A DNA stretch of 12,480 bases from positions 1 to 12,480 of the forward strand of contig JADFNT010000023.1 of the NCBI GenBank assembly GCA_022563215.1. The letters run 5' to 3'. The first letter of the stretch is position 1, and every line of letters begins with the position of its first letter. Shown here in pieces: positions 6,262 to 11,671 of this stretch. The notes under the pieces are model-generated. The model did no database searches. It was given only the letters and a program-made list of their open reading frames with translations, and was not told where the DNA came from. Both the position numbers and the translations under genes were made by a program. Origin of the DNA: Pseudomonadota bacterium (lineage in GTDB: Bacteria; Pseudomonadota; Alphaproteobacteria; Rhodospirillales; Casp-alpha2).

Positions 6262-8130
6262 ATGGCCCTGAACGGTAACAAATCCGGCAACGACGACGGG
6301 GGCCTCGACGACGGACTCGATGGCGGCCCCACCGACCCGGCCCGCCTCGGCGCTTTGCGCGACGAGCTCAAACGCCGCGACCTTGACGGTTTCATCCAGC
6401 CCCGAAGCGACGAACACCAGGGCGAATACGTGGCCCGCAGATCCGAGCGCCTGGCCTGGCTGACCGGGTTCACCGGATCGGCCGGGTTGGCGGTTATCCT
6501 GGCCGACAAGGCGGCGGTCTTCGCCGACGGCCGCTATACCCTGCAGGTGGAAAAGGAAGTCGACGGCGGCCTTTTCGAGCATTGCCACCTGACCGACAGG
6601 CCGCCGGCCGACTGGATCGCCGCCAACCTGGCCCCGGGCGCCCGGCTGGGATTCGATCCGTGGCTGTTGACCCCGATCCAGACCGCCCGTTTTCAGGCCG
6701 CCTGCAAGAAAGCCGGGGGCGAGCTGGCGGCCTGCGACGGAAACCCCGTCGATGCGGTTTGGACGGGCCAGCCGGCGGCGCCGCTGTCGCCCGTCGTCGC
6801 CCACGACGCCGCCTTCGCCGGGGACCCGTCTGCCGACAAACGGCGCCGGATCGCCGACGGCTTGAAGGCCGACAAGGCCGCCGCGGTGGTGTTGACGGCC
6901 CCCGATTCCATCGCCTGGCTGTTGAACGTTCGCGGCGGCGACGTGCCGTTCACGCCGTTGGCGCTGTCGTTCGTCATCCTTTACGCCGAGGGCAACGCCG
7001 AGCTGTTCATCGACGGCCGTAAGCTGGCGCCGGGGACCGCCGACCACCTGGGCGGGGATGTTAAAACCCTGGAGCCCGACGCCTTCGGCCCGGCCCTGGA
7101 CAGGCTCGGCAAGGACGCCAAGACCGTGCGCGTGAGCGCCGACACCGCGCCCCTATGGGTGTTCGACCGCCTGGACAAGGCCGGCGCCGTCATCGATCGC
7201 GGCAATGATCCGTGCCAGTTGCCGAAGGCGATAAAAACCGCCGTCCAGATCGACGGCATCCGGGCCGCGCACCGGCGCGACGGCGCCTCGCTGACCCGGT
7301 TCCTGGCCTGGCTCGACGGCGAAGCGGCAGAAGCGGCCAAGGGGGCCAAGGGGGGCTCCCTGATGGAGAGCGCCTGCGCCGACAAGCTGGAGTCGCTCCG
7401 GCGCGATAACGATCATTTCCAGGGCCTCAGCTTCCCGACCATTTCCGGCGCCGGCGCCAACGGCGCCATCGTCCATTACCGGGTGAGCGAGGAAACCGAC
7501 GCCCCGCTAAGGCCTAAGTCCCTGTACCTGGTCGATTCCGGGGCCCAGTACCTGGACGGCACCACCGACGTCACCCGCACCATTGCCATCGGCGAGCCGA
7601 CGGATGAGATGCGGCGCAACTTCACCCTCGTGCTCAAGGGCCACATCGCGCTCGCCACCGTGCGGTTCCCCGAAGGCACCACCGGCAGCCAGCTCGACAC
7701 CCTGGCCCGCCTGCCGCTGTGGCGGGCGGGGCTGGATTACGACCACGGCACCGGACACGGAGTCGGCCATTTCCTCGGCGTCCACGAAGGGCCGCACCGC
7801 ATTTCCAAACGGCCCAACCGGGTGGCTTTGGCGCCGGGCATGGTGGTTTCCAACGAGCCCGGTTACTACAAGGTTGGCGCCTACGGAATCCGCATCGAGA
7901 ACCTGGTCACCGTCGTTCAGGTGGACAGCGACGCCGAAAAGCCGCTTTTGGGGTTCGAGACCCTGACCCTGGCCCCCATCGACCGGGCGCTTGTCGTTGC
8001 CGACATGCTGGATGGCGCCGAGGCGGCCTGGCTCGACGCCTATCACGCCCGGGTGCGGGACGAGATCACGCCGTTGGTCGACGAGGCGACGGCGCAATGG
8101 CTGGCCGGGGCGGCGGCGCCCATTGCTTAA
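6262..8130 (+). CDS. pepP: Xaa-Pro aminopeptidase (aminopeptidase P, M24B family)
   Basis: A cytosolic metallopeptidase that releases an N-terminal residue ahead of proline. At 622 residues it is the long three-domain form, similar to eukaryotic XPNPEP1, rather than the 440-residue E. coli form. Two creatinase-like N-terminal domains (about 30-185 and 190-340) precede the pita-bread catalytic domain (about 345-560) and a C-terminal cap. The five metal ligands are all present: Asp425 (YLVDSGAQY), Asp436 (GTTDVTRT), His499 (GTGHGVGHF), Glu532 (VSNEPGYY) and Glu546 (IRIENL). The proton-shuttle histidines also appear, in AIVHYR and GVHEGPH. Residues 3-25 form an Asp/Gly-rich stretch outside the usual homology; a later start is possible but no better ribosome binding site is seen (GGAG lies 12 bases before the ATG). 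It lies 63 bases after the membrane protein gene on the same strand. The symbol reflects family, not strict orthology. Confidence 0.94.
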   Translation: MALNGNKSGNDDGGLDDGLDGGPTDPARLGALRDELKRRDLDGFIQPRSDEHQGEYVARRSERLAWLTGFTGSAGLAVILADKAAVFADGRYTLQVEKEVDGGLFEHCHLTDRPPADWIAANLAPGARLGFDPWLLTPIQTARFQAACKKAGGELAACDGNPVDAVWTGQPAAPLSPVVAHDAAFAGDPSADKRRRIADGLKADKAAAVVLTAPDSIAWLLNVRGGDVPFTPLALSFVILYAEGNAELFIDGRKLAPGTADHLGGDVKTLEPDAFGPALDRLGKDAKTVRVSADTAPLWVFDRLDKAGAVIDRGNDPCQLPKAIKTAVQIDGIRAAHRRDGASLTRFLAWLDGEAAEAAKGAKGGSLMESACADKLESLRRDNDHFQGLSFPTISGAGANGAIVHYRVSEETDAPLRPKSLYLVDSGAQYLDGTTDVTRTIAIGEPTDEMRRNFTLVLKGHIALATVRFPEGTTGSQLDTLARLPLWRAGLDYDHGTGHGVGHFLGVHEGPHRISKRPNRVALAPGMVVSNEPGYYKVGAYGIRIENLVTVVQVDSDAEKPLLGFETLTLAPIDRALVVADMLDGAEAAWLDAYHARVRDEITPLVDEATAQWLAGAAAPIA

Positions 8131-8131
8131 T

Positions 8132-8160
8132 ACCACCGGTCATTAGAAATGACCGGCGGT
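8132..8160. repeat. Inverted repeat with 3-base loop
   Basis: CCGGTCATT (8136-8144) and AATGACCGG (8148-8156) are perfect arms around AGA. The stem extends by three more pairs (ACC/GGT) beyond one A/C mismatch. It begins two bases after the pepP stop codon. There is no T-run after it, so it is not a canonical terminator, though it could protect the 3' end of the pepP mRNA. Confidence 0.8.
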
Positions 8161-8167
8161 CGGTGTT

Positions 8168-8188
8168 CCCTCAGACGCCGGGCGGGCG
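8168..8188 (+). repeat. Imperfect direct repeat, copy 1
   Basis: This 21-bp GC-rich unit (CCCTCAG..GCCGGGCGGGCG) recurs at 8237-8257 with 19 of 21 bases identical. The two copies flank the 10-bp inverted repeat at 8204-8230. Confidence 0.75.
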
Positions 8189-8203
8189 GAGTTGCAGTCC
8201 TAC

Positions 8204-8230
8204 GAGAAGTCACGAACGTTGTGACTTCTC
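8204..8230. repeat. Inverted repeat, 10-bp perfect arms
   Basis: GAGAAGTCAC and GTGACTTCTC form perfect arms around GAACGTT, which itself holds the palindrome AACGTT. No T-run follows on either strand. It sits between the two direct repeat copies, so the whole looks like a composite intergenic element. Confidence 0.8.
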
Positions 8231-8236
8231 CGGACC

Positions 8237-8257
8237 CCCTCAGGGGCCGGGCGGGCG
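8237..8257 (+). repeat. Imperfect direct repeat, copy 2
   Basis: Second copy of the 21-bp GC-rich unit, differing from the copy at 8168-8188 at two positions (AC versus GG in the middle). Confidence 0.75.
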
Positions 8258-8310
8258 CGTCCGCGCCCTTGGCTTACGGGCCATTCGGCTTAGGCTGGCG
8301 GTCGCGCTTG

Positions 8311-8347
8311 CCAAAGGGCGTTATGAGGCACTCATAACGCCCTTTGG
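8311..8347. repeat. Long perfect inverted repeat, 16-bp arms
   Basis: CCAAAGGGCGTTATGA and TCATAACGCCCTTTGG are perfectly complementary around the five-base loop GGCAC. On the plus strand the hairpin is followed by T and then eight A residues. On the minus strand a T-run therefore comes before, not after, the stem, so it is not a standard intrinsic terminator for either of the convergent genes. The arm perfection is greater than expected by chance and suggests a mobile or dispersed palindromic repeat, or a structural transcript end between pepP and the methyltransferase gene. Confidence 0.85.
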
Positions 8348-8359
8348 TAAAAAAAACCC

Positions 8360-8893
8360 TTATTCGCCTTTCCGGTAAAGGTAGACCTTGCTCCGGTGGA
8401 TGTCGGGGACGGTCCTTTCCTCGACCGCCCGCCAGCCGGTCAGGGCGAAGGTGTTGGACAGCACCAGCCCCCCTTTCGGCAGTTCGGCTTCCAGCTTCGG
8501 TCTTAATTTCTCCATCGCCGGCCCCGGCAGGTAGCACACCACCAGGGCCGCGTCCGACAAATCGGCGCCGTGGAAATTGGCCAGCGTGAACGCCACGTTG
8601 GGCGGCCCGCCACCCATCCGCCTAAGCCGCGACCAGGCCCACGGCAGTAACGACACCTCGAACCCCCTGACCGGGGCCCCGGGGTAACGCCGGGCCAGGG
8701 CCAGGGCCAGCCCGCCCCAGCCCGAGCCGAGTTCGTAAATGGGGCCGACAATGTGATCCGGCAAAAGCCCCAACATGGTGTCGCGGACCGGCCTCGACGT
8801 CGGCAGCGGCGAGGCGCCGGTGATCAGCGTCGGCACGAAGACCGAGGCCACCGCCGCCAACGCCAGGATCAATATCGCGATTTCCATTTTCAT
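8360..8893 (-). CDS. Membrane-anchored class I SAM-dependent methyltransferase
   Basis: About 177 residues from ATG 8893. Residues 3-25 (MEIAILILALAAVASVFVPTLITG) are one hydrophobic anchor. The rest is a small Rossmann methyltransferase-like domain: YELGSGWGGLALALARRYP (SAM motif I, about 53-71), GFEVS with Glu as the ribose-binding acidic residue, ANFHGADLSDAALVVCYLPG as the motif IV region, then a LRPKLEAELPKGGLVLSNTF strand-turn. The anchor, the LPG..M..L..KL order and the late SNTFALTGW recall the FAM173 (ATPSCKMT/ANTKMT) lysine methyltransferase group, but that is a resemblance by eye and the substrate is unknown. In-frame TTG (8929) and GTG (8926) starts would add about 12 polar residues. 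No clear ribosome binding site decides between them. The gene converges on pepP and is divergent from the gene at 8993. Confidence 0.72.
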   Translation of the reverse strand: MKMEIAILILALAAVASVFVPTLITGASPLPTSRPVRDTMLGLLPDHIVGPIYELGSGWGGLALALARRYPGAPVRGFEVSLLPWAWSRLRRMGGGPPNVAFTLANFHGADLSDAALVVCYLPGPAMEKLRPKLEAELPKGGLVLSNTFALTGWRAVEERTVPDIHRSKVYLYRKGE

Positions 8894-8992
8894 CGGCGTT
8901 GAACTACTCTTGCGGCCGTCGATCACCAAGAATATTTAAAATTAAATAAGGGCTGGATTCGCCGCCTCTTTAAACTAGTCGGCATTGGCAAC

Positions 8993-9484
8993 ATGGTCAT
9001 GGCTCTTTTCTGGAAATCCAAGAAAAAAACGGTCGACCCCGGCACCCCCCGGGACATCGCCTGGGTCCGTTCGCCGCGCAACCAGTACTACAATTTCCTC
9101 AACCTCGACACGGAAGAGATGGGGTTGAAGGGAGCATCCGGGGTCTACGTGATCTGGCACGCGGGCCTTCGGCCCGAATGGCTGACCATCGGCCACACCG
9201 ACAATCTGGCCCAGACCTTCGAGGAGCTGCGCGGCGTCGACGAAATACTCGAATACGACCGCCACGGCAACCTGTTCGTCACCTGGTCCGAAATCCGGCC
9301 CGAATTCCAGGAAGGCGTCGTCAAGTACCTGTATCAGGTCATCGCGCCGATGATTCTCAACCCCTTGGGCGTCTTCGAGGACGAGGAGGACGAGGAGGAC
9401 GAAAAGGAAAAACAGGAAGAAGACGACATCGAGCCGATCCCGGTGTTCCCGCCGGGGGTGGCGCCGCCGAAACCGGAGGCTTGA
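8993..9484 (+). CDS. Small protein resembling a degenerate GIY-YIG domain, acidic tail
   Basis: A 163-residue soluble protein (or 161, from the ATG at 8999). I do not recognise it as a named family, but its centre follows the GIY-YIG layout. ASGVYVIWHAG at 48-58 fits the GIY strand, LTIGHTDNL at 64-72 fits the YIG strand and following loop, and EFQEGVVKYLYQVIAPMILNP at 104-124 fits the helix that normally carries the catalytic Glu and ends in PxLN. The arginine expected in the helix after YIG is not evident (AQTFEEL) and the second Tyr is Thr, so nuclease activity would be doubtful. Residues 129-145 are almost all Asp/Glu/Lys, followed by a Pro-rich end. The coding frame is supported by strong third-position GC. 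The upstream gap shared with the minus-strand methyltransferase is AT-rich and probably holds divergent promoters. Confidence 0.65.
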   Translation: MVMALFWKSKKKTVDPGTPRDIAWVRSPRNQYYNFLNLDTEEMGLKGASGVYVIWHAGLRPEWLTIGHTDNLAQTFEELRGVDEILEYDRHGNLFVTWSEIRPEFQEGVVKYLYQVIAPMILNPLGVFEDEEDEEDEKEKQEEDDIEPIPVFPPGVAPPKPEA

Positions 9485-9576
9485 TACCAAGGATCAACCG
9501 CCGGGCGCGTCTTGGAATGCTTCTTACTCGCCGCCGTTTTTTTGCCAGCGGCCCCGCCATCGCGGTATCATGAGCC

Positions 9577-9777
9577 ATGGCCACTATTGCGAACATAATC
9601 GTCGGCATGGCCCTGGTGGCGACCGCCCTGATCCTGGTGGCGGGCTTGGTTTCGATGGGGTTCGAAAACAAGTTCTTCAACGAAGATGTCTCGAACCGGT
9701 TGATGCGCTGGCGGGTCGTTGTTCAGGGCTCCGCCGTGGCGCTGATGGGGCTGGCCGCCATCCTGCTGAATATCTGA
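9577..9777 (+). CDS. HIG1-domain twin-transmembrane protein
   Basis: A 66-residue inner-membrane protein with two hydrophobic helices (about 5-27 and 47-65). They are joined by a loop carrying SNRLMRWRVVVQG at 39-51, the arginine-rich motif typical of bacterial HIG1/twin-transmembrane proteins. Mitochondrial HIG1 proteins (Rcf1/HIGD) associate with cytochrome oxidase and respiratory supercomplexes; a similar role in bacteria is plausible but unproven here. The ATG at 9577 puts helix 1 immediately after a short N-terminus, as expected. No strong ribosome binding site is visible. It ends 12 bases from the stop codon of the convergent HTH-RraA gene. From memory of related genomes, such a gene often precedes the adenosyltransferase and etf genes, which here begin only at 10930. 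Confidence 0.8.
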   Translation: MATIANIIVGMALVATALILVAGLVSMGFENKFFNEDVSNRLMRWRVVVQGSAVALMGLAAILLNI

Positions 9778-9789
9778 GGCGCCGGTTTC

Positions 9790-10749
9790 TCATCCCTCCG
9801 GCTCGCCGGCCTTCAGCCATTCGGCGTATTCGGCCTTGGTTTCCTCGTTCGGCGGGTAGACGCCGGGCACTTTGCGCCCTTCCTTGATCTTCAGCTTGGC
9901 GAACCTCTCGTAGCGTTCCTGTTCGAGCCCGTCTTCGGCGACTTCCGCCGCCAACGCCTTCGGCACCACCACCACGCCGTCGCCGTCGGCGCAAATGATG
10001 TCGCCGGGAAAGACGGCGACGCCGCCACACGCGATCGGGGTTTCGATGTCGGCCGCCGCGTGCCCGGCGACGCTGGCGGGCGCGGCGGGCCCGGCGGCAT
10101 AAAGCGCCAAGCCGACGGCGAGGGCTTCGGCGCAGTCGCGCACGCCGCCGTCGGAAACGACGCCGGCGACGCCGCGGATTTTCAGCCGCTCGACCAGAAG
10201 ATCCCCGACCACCGCGATGTCGGCGATACCGCGCCCGTCGATGACCAGGACGCTTCCCTCGGGCGCGTGCTCAATGGCGAGGCGCGGTGGATAGTCGGGC
10301 TGGCCCAGGACTTCCGGGGTCGAGAGGTCCTCGCGCAAGGGCACGTAGCGCAGCGTATAGGCGGGGCCGACCAGGCGTTGGGGGGGATCGTTCAGGGGCC
10401 GGACGCCGGCCATGGAAATATTGCGGATGCCGCGCTTCAAAAGCTGCATGGTGACGGTGGCGGCGCTGATGGCACTCAAGCCCCGGTGGATTTCATTATC
10501 CGTTGCCGTGTCCTTTGGACTTATGCACGCCGCCACCTCCGAATCAGGGGCCGGATAGATATCCGGGCGCAGTTCGTGGCGGGGGACGCCGGTAGCGGAT
10601 TCGATGGTCAGAACCACCTCGGCCGGGACCCGACCGGCGATTTTCAGCCAGCGCCAGATGTTCTGTTGCTTGCACTCGATCTTGCGCGCCAGGGCCGATT
10701 GGCCTTCAGCGAGGTCGATGGCTTTTTGAAGGGCGTCCTTCGGTGACAT
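9790..10749 (-). CDS. YdaS/Cro-like HTH fused to RraA-like aldolase domain
   Basis: A 319-residue single open frame with two unlike parts. Residues 4-66 form a YdaS/Cro-type helix-turn-helix: ALQKAIDLAEGQSALARKI, QQNIWRWLK, GRVPAEVVLTIESATGVPRHELRPDIYP. After a short linker, residues 88-285 match the RraA-like/HMG aldolase fold: GPAYTLRYVP, GSVLVIDGRGIADIAVVGDLL, IRGVAGVVSDGGVRD, then FPGDIICADGDGVVVVP. The D-X20-R-D motif of class II pyruvate aldolases (4-hydroxy-4-methyl-2-oxoglutarate aldolase/oxaloacetate decarboxylase) is intact: Asp183, Arg204, Asp205. Enzymatic activity on a 2-oxo acid is therefore plausible, more so than RNase E inhibition, since true RraA proteins are about 160 residues. 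DNA binding by the N-terminal part is inferred. Two palindromes at 10760-10801 directly precede the ATG, suggesting autoregulation. No Shine-Dalgarno match is seen. The gene lies opposite to and between HIG1 and the adenosyltransferase, suggesting insertion. Confidence 0.85.
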   Translation of the reverse strand: MSPKDALQKAIDLAEGQSALARKIECKQQNIWRWLKIAGRVPAEVVLTIESATGVPRHELRPDIYPAPDSEVAACISPKDTATDNEIHRGLSAISAATVTMQLLKRGIRNISMAGVRPLNDPPQRLVGPAYTLRYVPLREDLSTPEVLGQPDYPPRLAIEHAPEGSVLVIDGRGIADIAVVGDLLVERLKIRGVAGVVSDGGVRDCAEALAVGLALYAAGPAAPASVAGHAAADIETPIACGGVAVFPGDIICADGDGVVVVPKALAAEVAEDGLEQERYERFAKLKIKEGRKVPGVYPPNEETKAEYAEWLKAGEPEG

Positions 10750-10759
10750 AATCGGGAGA

Positions 10760-10777
10760 TTACACTTTTTGGTGTAA
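10760..10777. promoter_or_regulatory. Palindromic operator O1
   Basis: TTACACTTTTTGGTGTAA has perfect 6-bp inverted arms (TTACAC/GTGTAA). It begins 11 bp upstream of the start codon of the HTH-RraA gene. Its reverse complement matches O2 at 16 of 18 positions. Position and symmetry fit the binding site of a dimeric helix-turn-helix repressor, most simply the product of the adjacent gene. Confidence 0.7.
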
Positions 10778-10783
10778 CATTTC

Positions 10784-10801
10784 TAACACTAAAAAGTGTA
10801 A
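10784..10801. promoter_or_regulatory. Palindromic operator O2
   Basis: TAACACTAAAAAGTGTAA is a second 18-bp near-palindrome in the opposite orientation to O1, with centres 24 bp apart. Together the outer ends of O1 and O2 also form 11-bp perfect inverted arms (TTACACTTTTT and AAAAAGTGTAA). The pair occupies the likely promoter region of the minus-strand gene and of anything transcribed rightward from here. Confidence 0.7.
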
Positions 10802-10826
10802 CGATTGAAGGTGCCCATTTGTAACC

Positions 10827-10886
10827 ATGAATACTATGATGTCGGATATCGCAAAAAGGGTAAGAGAAAAGCTCAGTCTGTCTTAG
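10827..10886 (+). pseudogene. Possible remnant of a divergent HTH regulator gene
   Basis: A 19-codon frame begins at an ATG 26 bp right of operator O2 and reads MNTMMSDIAKRVREKLSLS before a TAG. The peptide looks like the first helix of a small helix-turn-helix protein. The frame continues after the stop as SEQARRCEQRGG, so replacing TAG by CAG (Gln) would give a natural-looking KLSLSQSEQA turn. The place, divergent from an HTH gene across paired operators, is where a partner regulator would be in a phage-type immunity region. The frame closes again at the TAA overlapping 10922, so no full domain remains. A functional 19-residue peptide or chance are alternatives. Confidence 0.3.
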
Positions 10887-10912
10887 TCAGAACAGGCGCG
10901 GCGGTGTGAGCA

Positions 10913-10921
10913 AAGGGGAGG
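10913..10921 (+). promoter_or_regulatory. Ribosome binding site of the adenosyltransferase gene
   Basis: AAGGGGAGG lies eight bases before the GTG at 10930. It supports that start over the in-frame GTG at 10906, which would have this site inside its coding sequence. Confidence 0.75.
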
Positions 10922-10929
10922 CTAAAGAC

Positions 10930-11496
10930 GTGGTCAAGCTCGACAAGATCTATACCCGCGGCGGCGACAAGGGCGAAACCTCGCTCGGCTCCGGCGGGCG
11001 GGTGCCTAAGCACCATATCCGGGTCGCCGCTTACGGCACCGCCGACGAGGCCAATGCGGTCATCGGCCTGGCGCGTCTCGGCACGCGGGGCAAGACGGAT
11101 GCCATGCTGGCGCGCATCCAGAACGACCTGTTCGACCTTGGCGCCGACCTGTGCCGGCCCGAAGGAAGCGAAAAGGAAGGAGTCGAAGCGCTCCGCATTT
11201 CCGCCGTCCAGGTCAAGCGCCTGGAAGACGAGATCGACGCCATGAACGAAGACCTGAAGCCGCTGACCTCGTTCATCCTCCCCGGCGGCACGGAAACGGC
11301 GGCGTGGCTGCACCTGGCCCGCACCGTGGTGCGGCGCGCAGAAAGGCTGATGTGCGAACTGGCGGAAAACGAAAGCGTCAACCCGGAAGCGGTGAAATAT
11401 GCCAACCGGCTGTCCGACCATCTGTTCGTTCTCGCCCGCCACGTCAACGACGGGGGCAAAAAAGACGTGCTCTGGCAGCCCGGCGCCAACCGCTGA
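10930..11496 (+). CDS. pduO: Cob(I)alamin adenosyltransferase, PduO type
   Basis: Transfers the adenosyl group of ATP to cob(I)alamin, giving adenosylcobalamin (coenzyme B12). The product is 188 residues, a five-helix bundle that forms trimers. Visible motifs: the N-terminal ATP-binding segment KIYTRGGDKGETSLGSGGRVPK (canonical TRTGDxGxTxLxxGxRxxK), AYGTADEANAVIGLA, FDLGADLC, FILPGGTETAAWLHLARTVVRRAER (the RxxxRRAER ATP/cobalamin-binding signature) and YANRLSDHLFVLAR near the end. The GTG at 10930 yields the usual beginning (M)VKLDKIYTR and has a strong ribosome binding site. The upstream GTG at 10906 would add eight residues. Gene symbols pduO, cobO-like and mmaB are all used for this family; orthology to the B12-biosynthetic CobA/BtuR type is excluded. 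It precedes etfB on the same strand, but 175 bp with their own promoter separate them. A B12-dependent mutase elsewhere in the genome is a likely client. Confidence 0.95.
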   Translation: MVKLDKIYTRGGDKGETSLGSGGRVPKHHIRVAAYGTADEANAVIGLARLGTRGKTDAMLARIQNDLFDLGADLCRPEGSEKEGVEALRISAVQVKRLEDEIDAMNEDLKPLTSFILPGGTETAAWLHLARTVVRRAERLMCELAENESVNPEAVKYANRLSDHLFVLARHVNDGGKKDVLWQPGANR

Positions 11497-11525
11497 GGGA
11501 CCTGAAATTTGTATACAAAGGCACC

Positions 11526-11554
11526 TTGACCCGCGGTTTCCTTGCTCCTATTGT
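11526..11554 (+). promoter_or_regulatory. Sigma70-like promoter upstream of etfB
   Basis: TTGACC (11526-11531) and TATTGT (11549-11554) are separated by 17 bp, close to the housekeeping consensus. They lie in the 175-bp gap between the adenosyltransferase stop and the etfB start, leaving a 5' leader of about 110 bases. In that leader I see only a short ACCCCG/CGGGGT hairpin near 11633-11648 and no recognisable riboswitch. Confidence 0.5.
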
Positions 11555-11671
11555 GCAAGTGCGAAGCGGGGAGTCATCCCAGGAAGTTCTTTTATTTCAA
11601 GGCTGTATATCCATTCTTTTTATGTCTCTTGACCCCGGCCACGGGGTTTTCGAATCAACGGCAGGTCCACC

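Noticed and set aside
6217..7047. 276-codon minus-strand open frame
   Set aside because: Antisense to the aminopeptidase P gene, with Gly/Arg/Gln-rich composition typical of shadow frames and no recognisable motif.
8311..8356. Hairpin as an intrinsic terminator
   Set aside because: The stem is strong, but the A-run follows it on the plus strand and the T-run precedes it on the minus strand, which is the wrong order for either direction.
8149..8537. Short open frames on both strands through the intergenic repeats
   Set aside because: They are created by the palindromes (both give a KGRYExLITPFGK-like peptide). They lack ribosome binding sites and, on the minus strand, overlap the methyltransferase gene.
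10060..10746. 228-codon plus-strand open frame
   Set aside because: Antisense to the HTH-RraA gene, whose motifs are clear on the other strand.
10906..10929. GTG 10906 as the adenosyltransferase start
   Set aside because: The GTG at 10930 has a well-placed ribosome binding site and gives the family-typical N-terminus; the earlier GTG would put that site inside the coding sequence.
11633..11652. Small ACCCCG/CGGGGT hairpin before etfB as a terminator
   Set aside because: The stem is only six pairs and the following T-run is four bases; it lies within the probable etfB leader.
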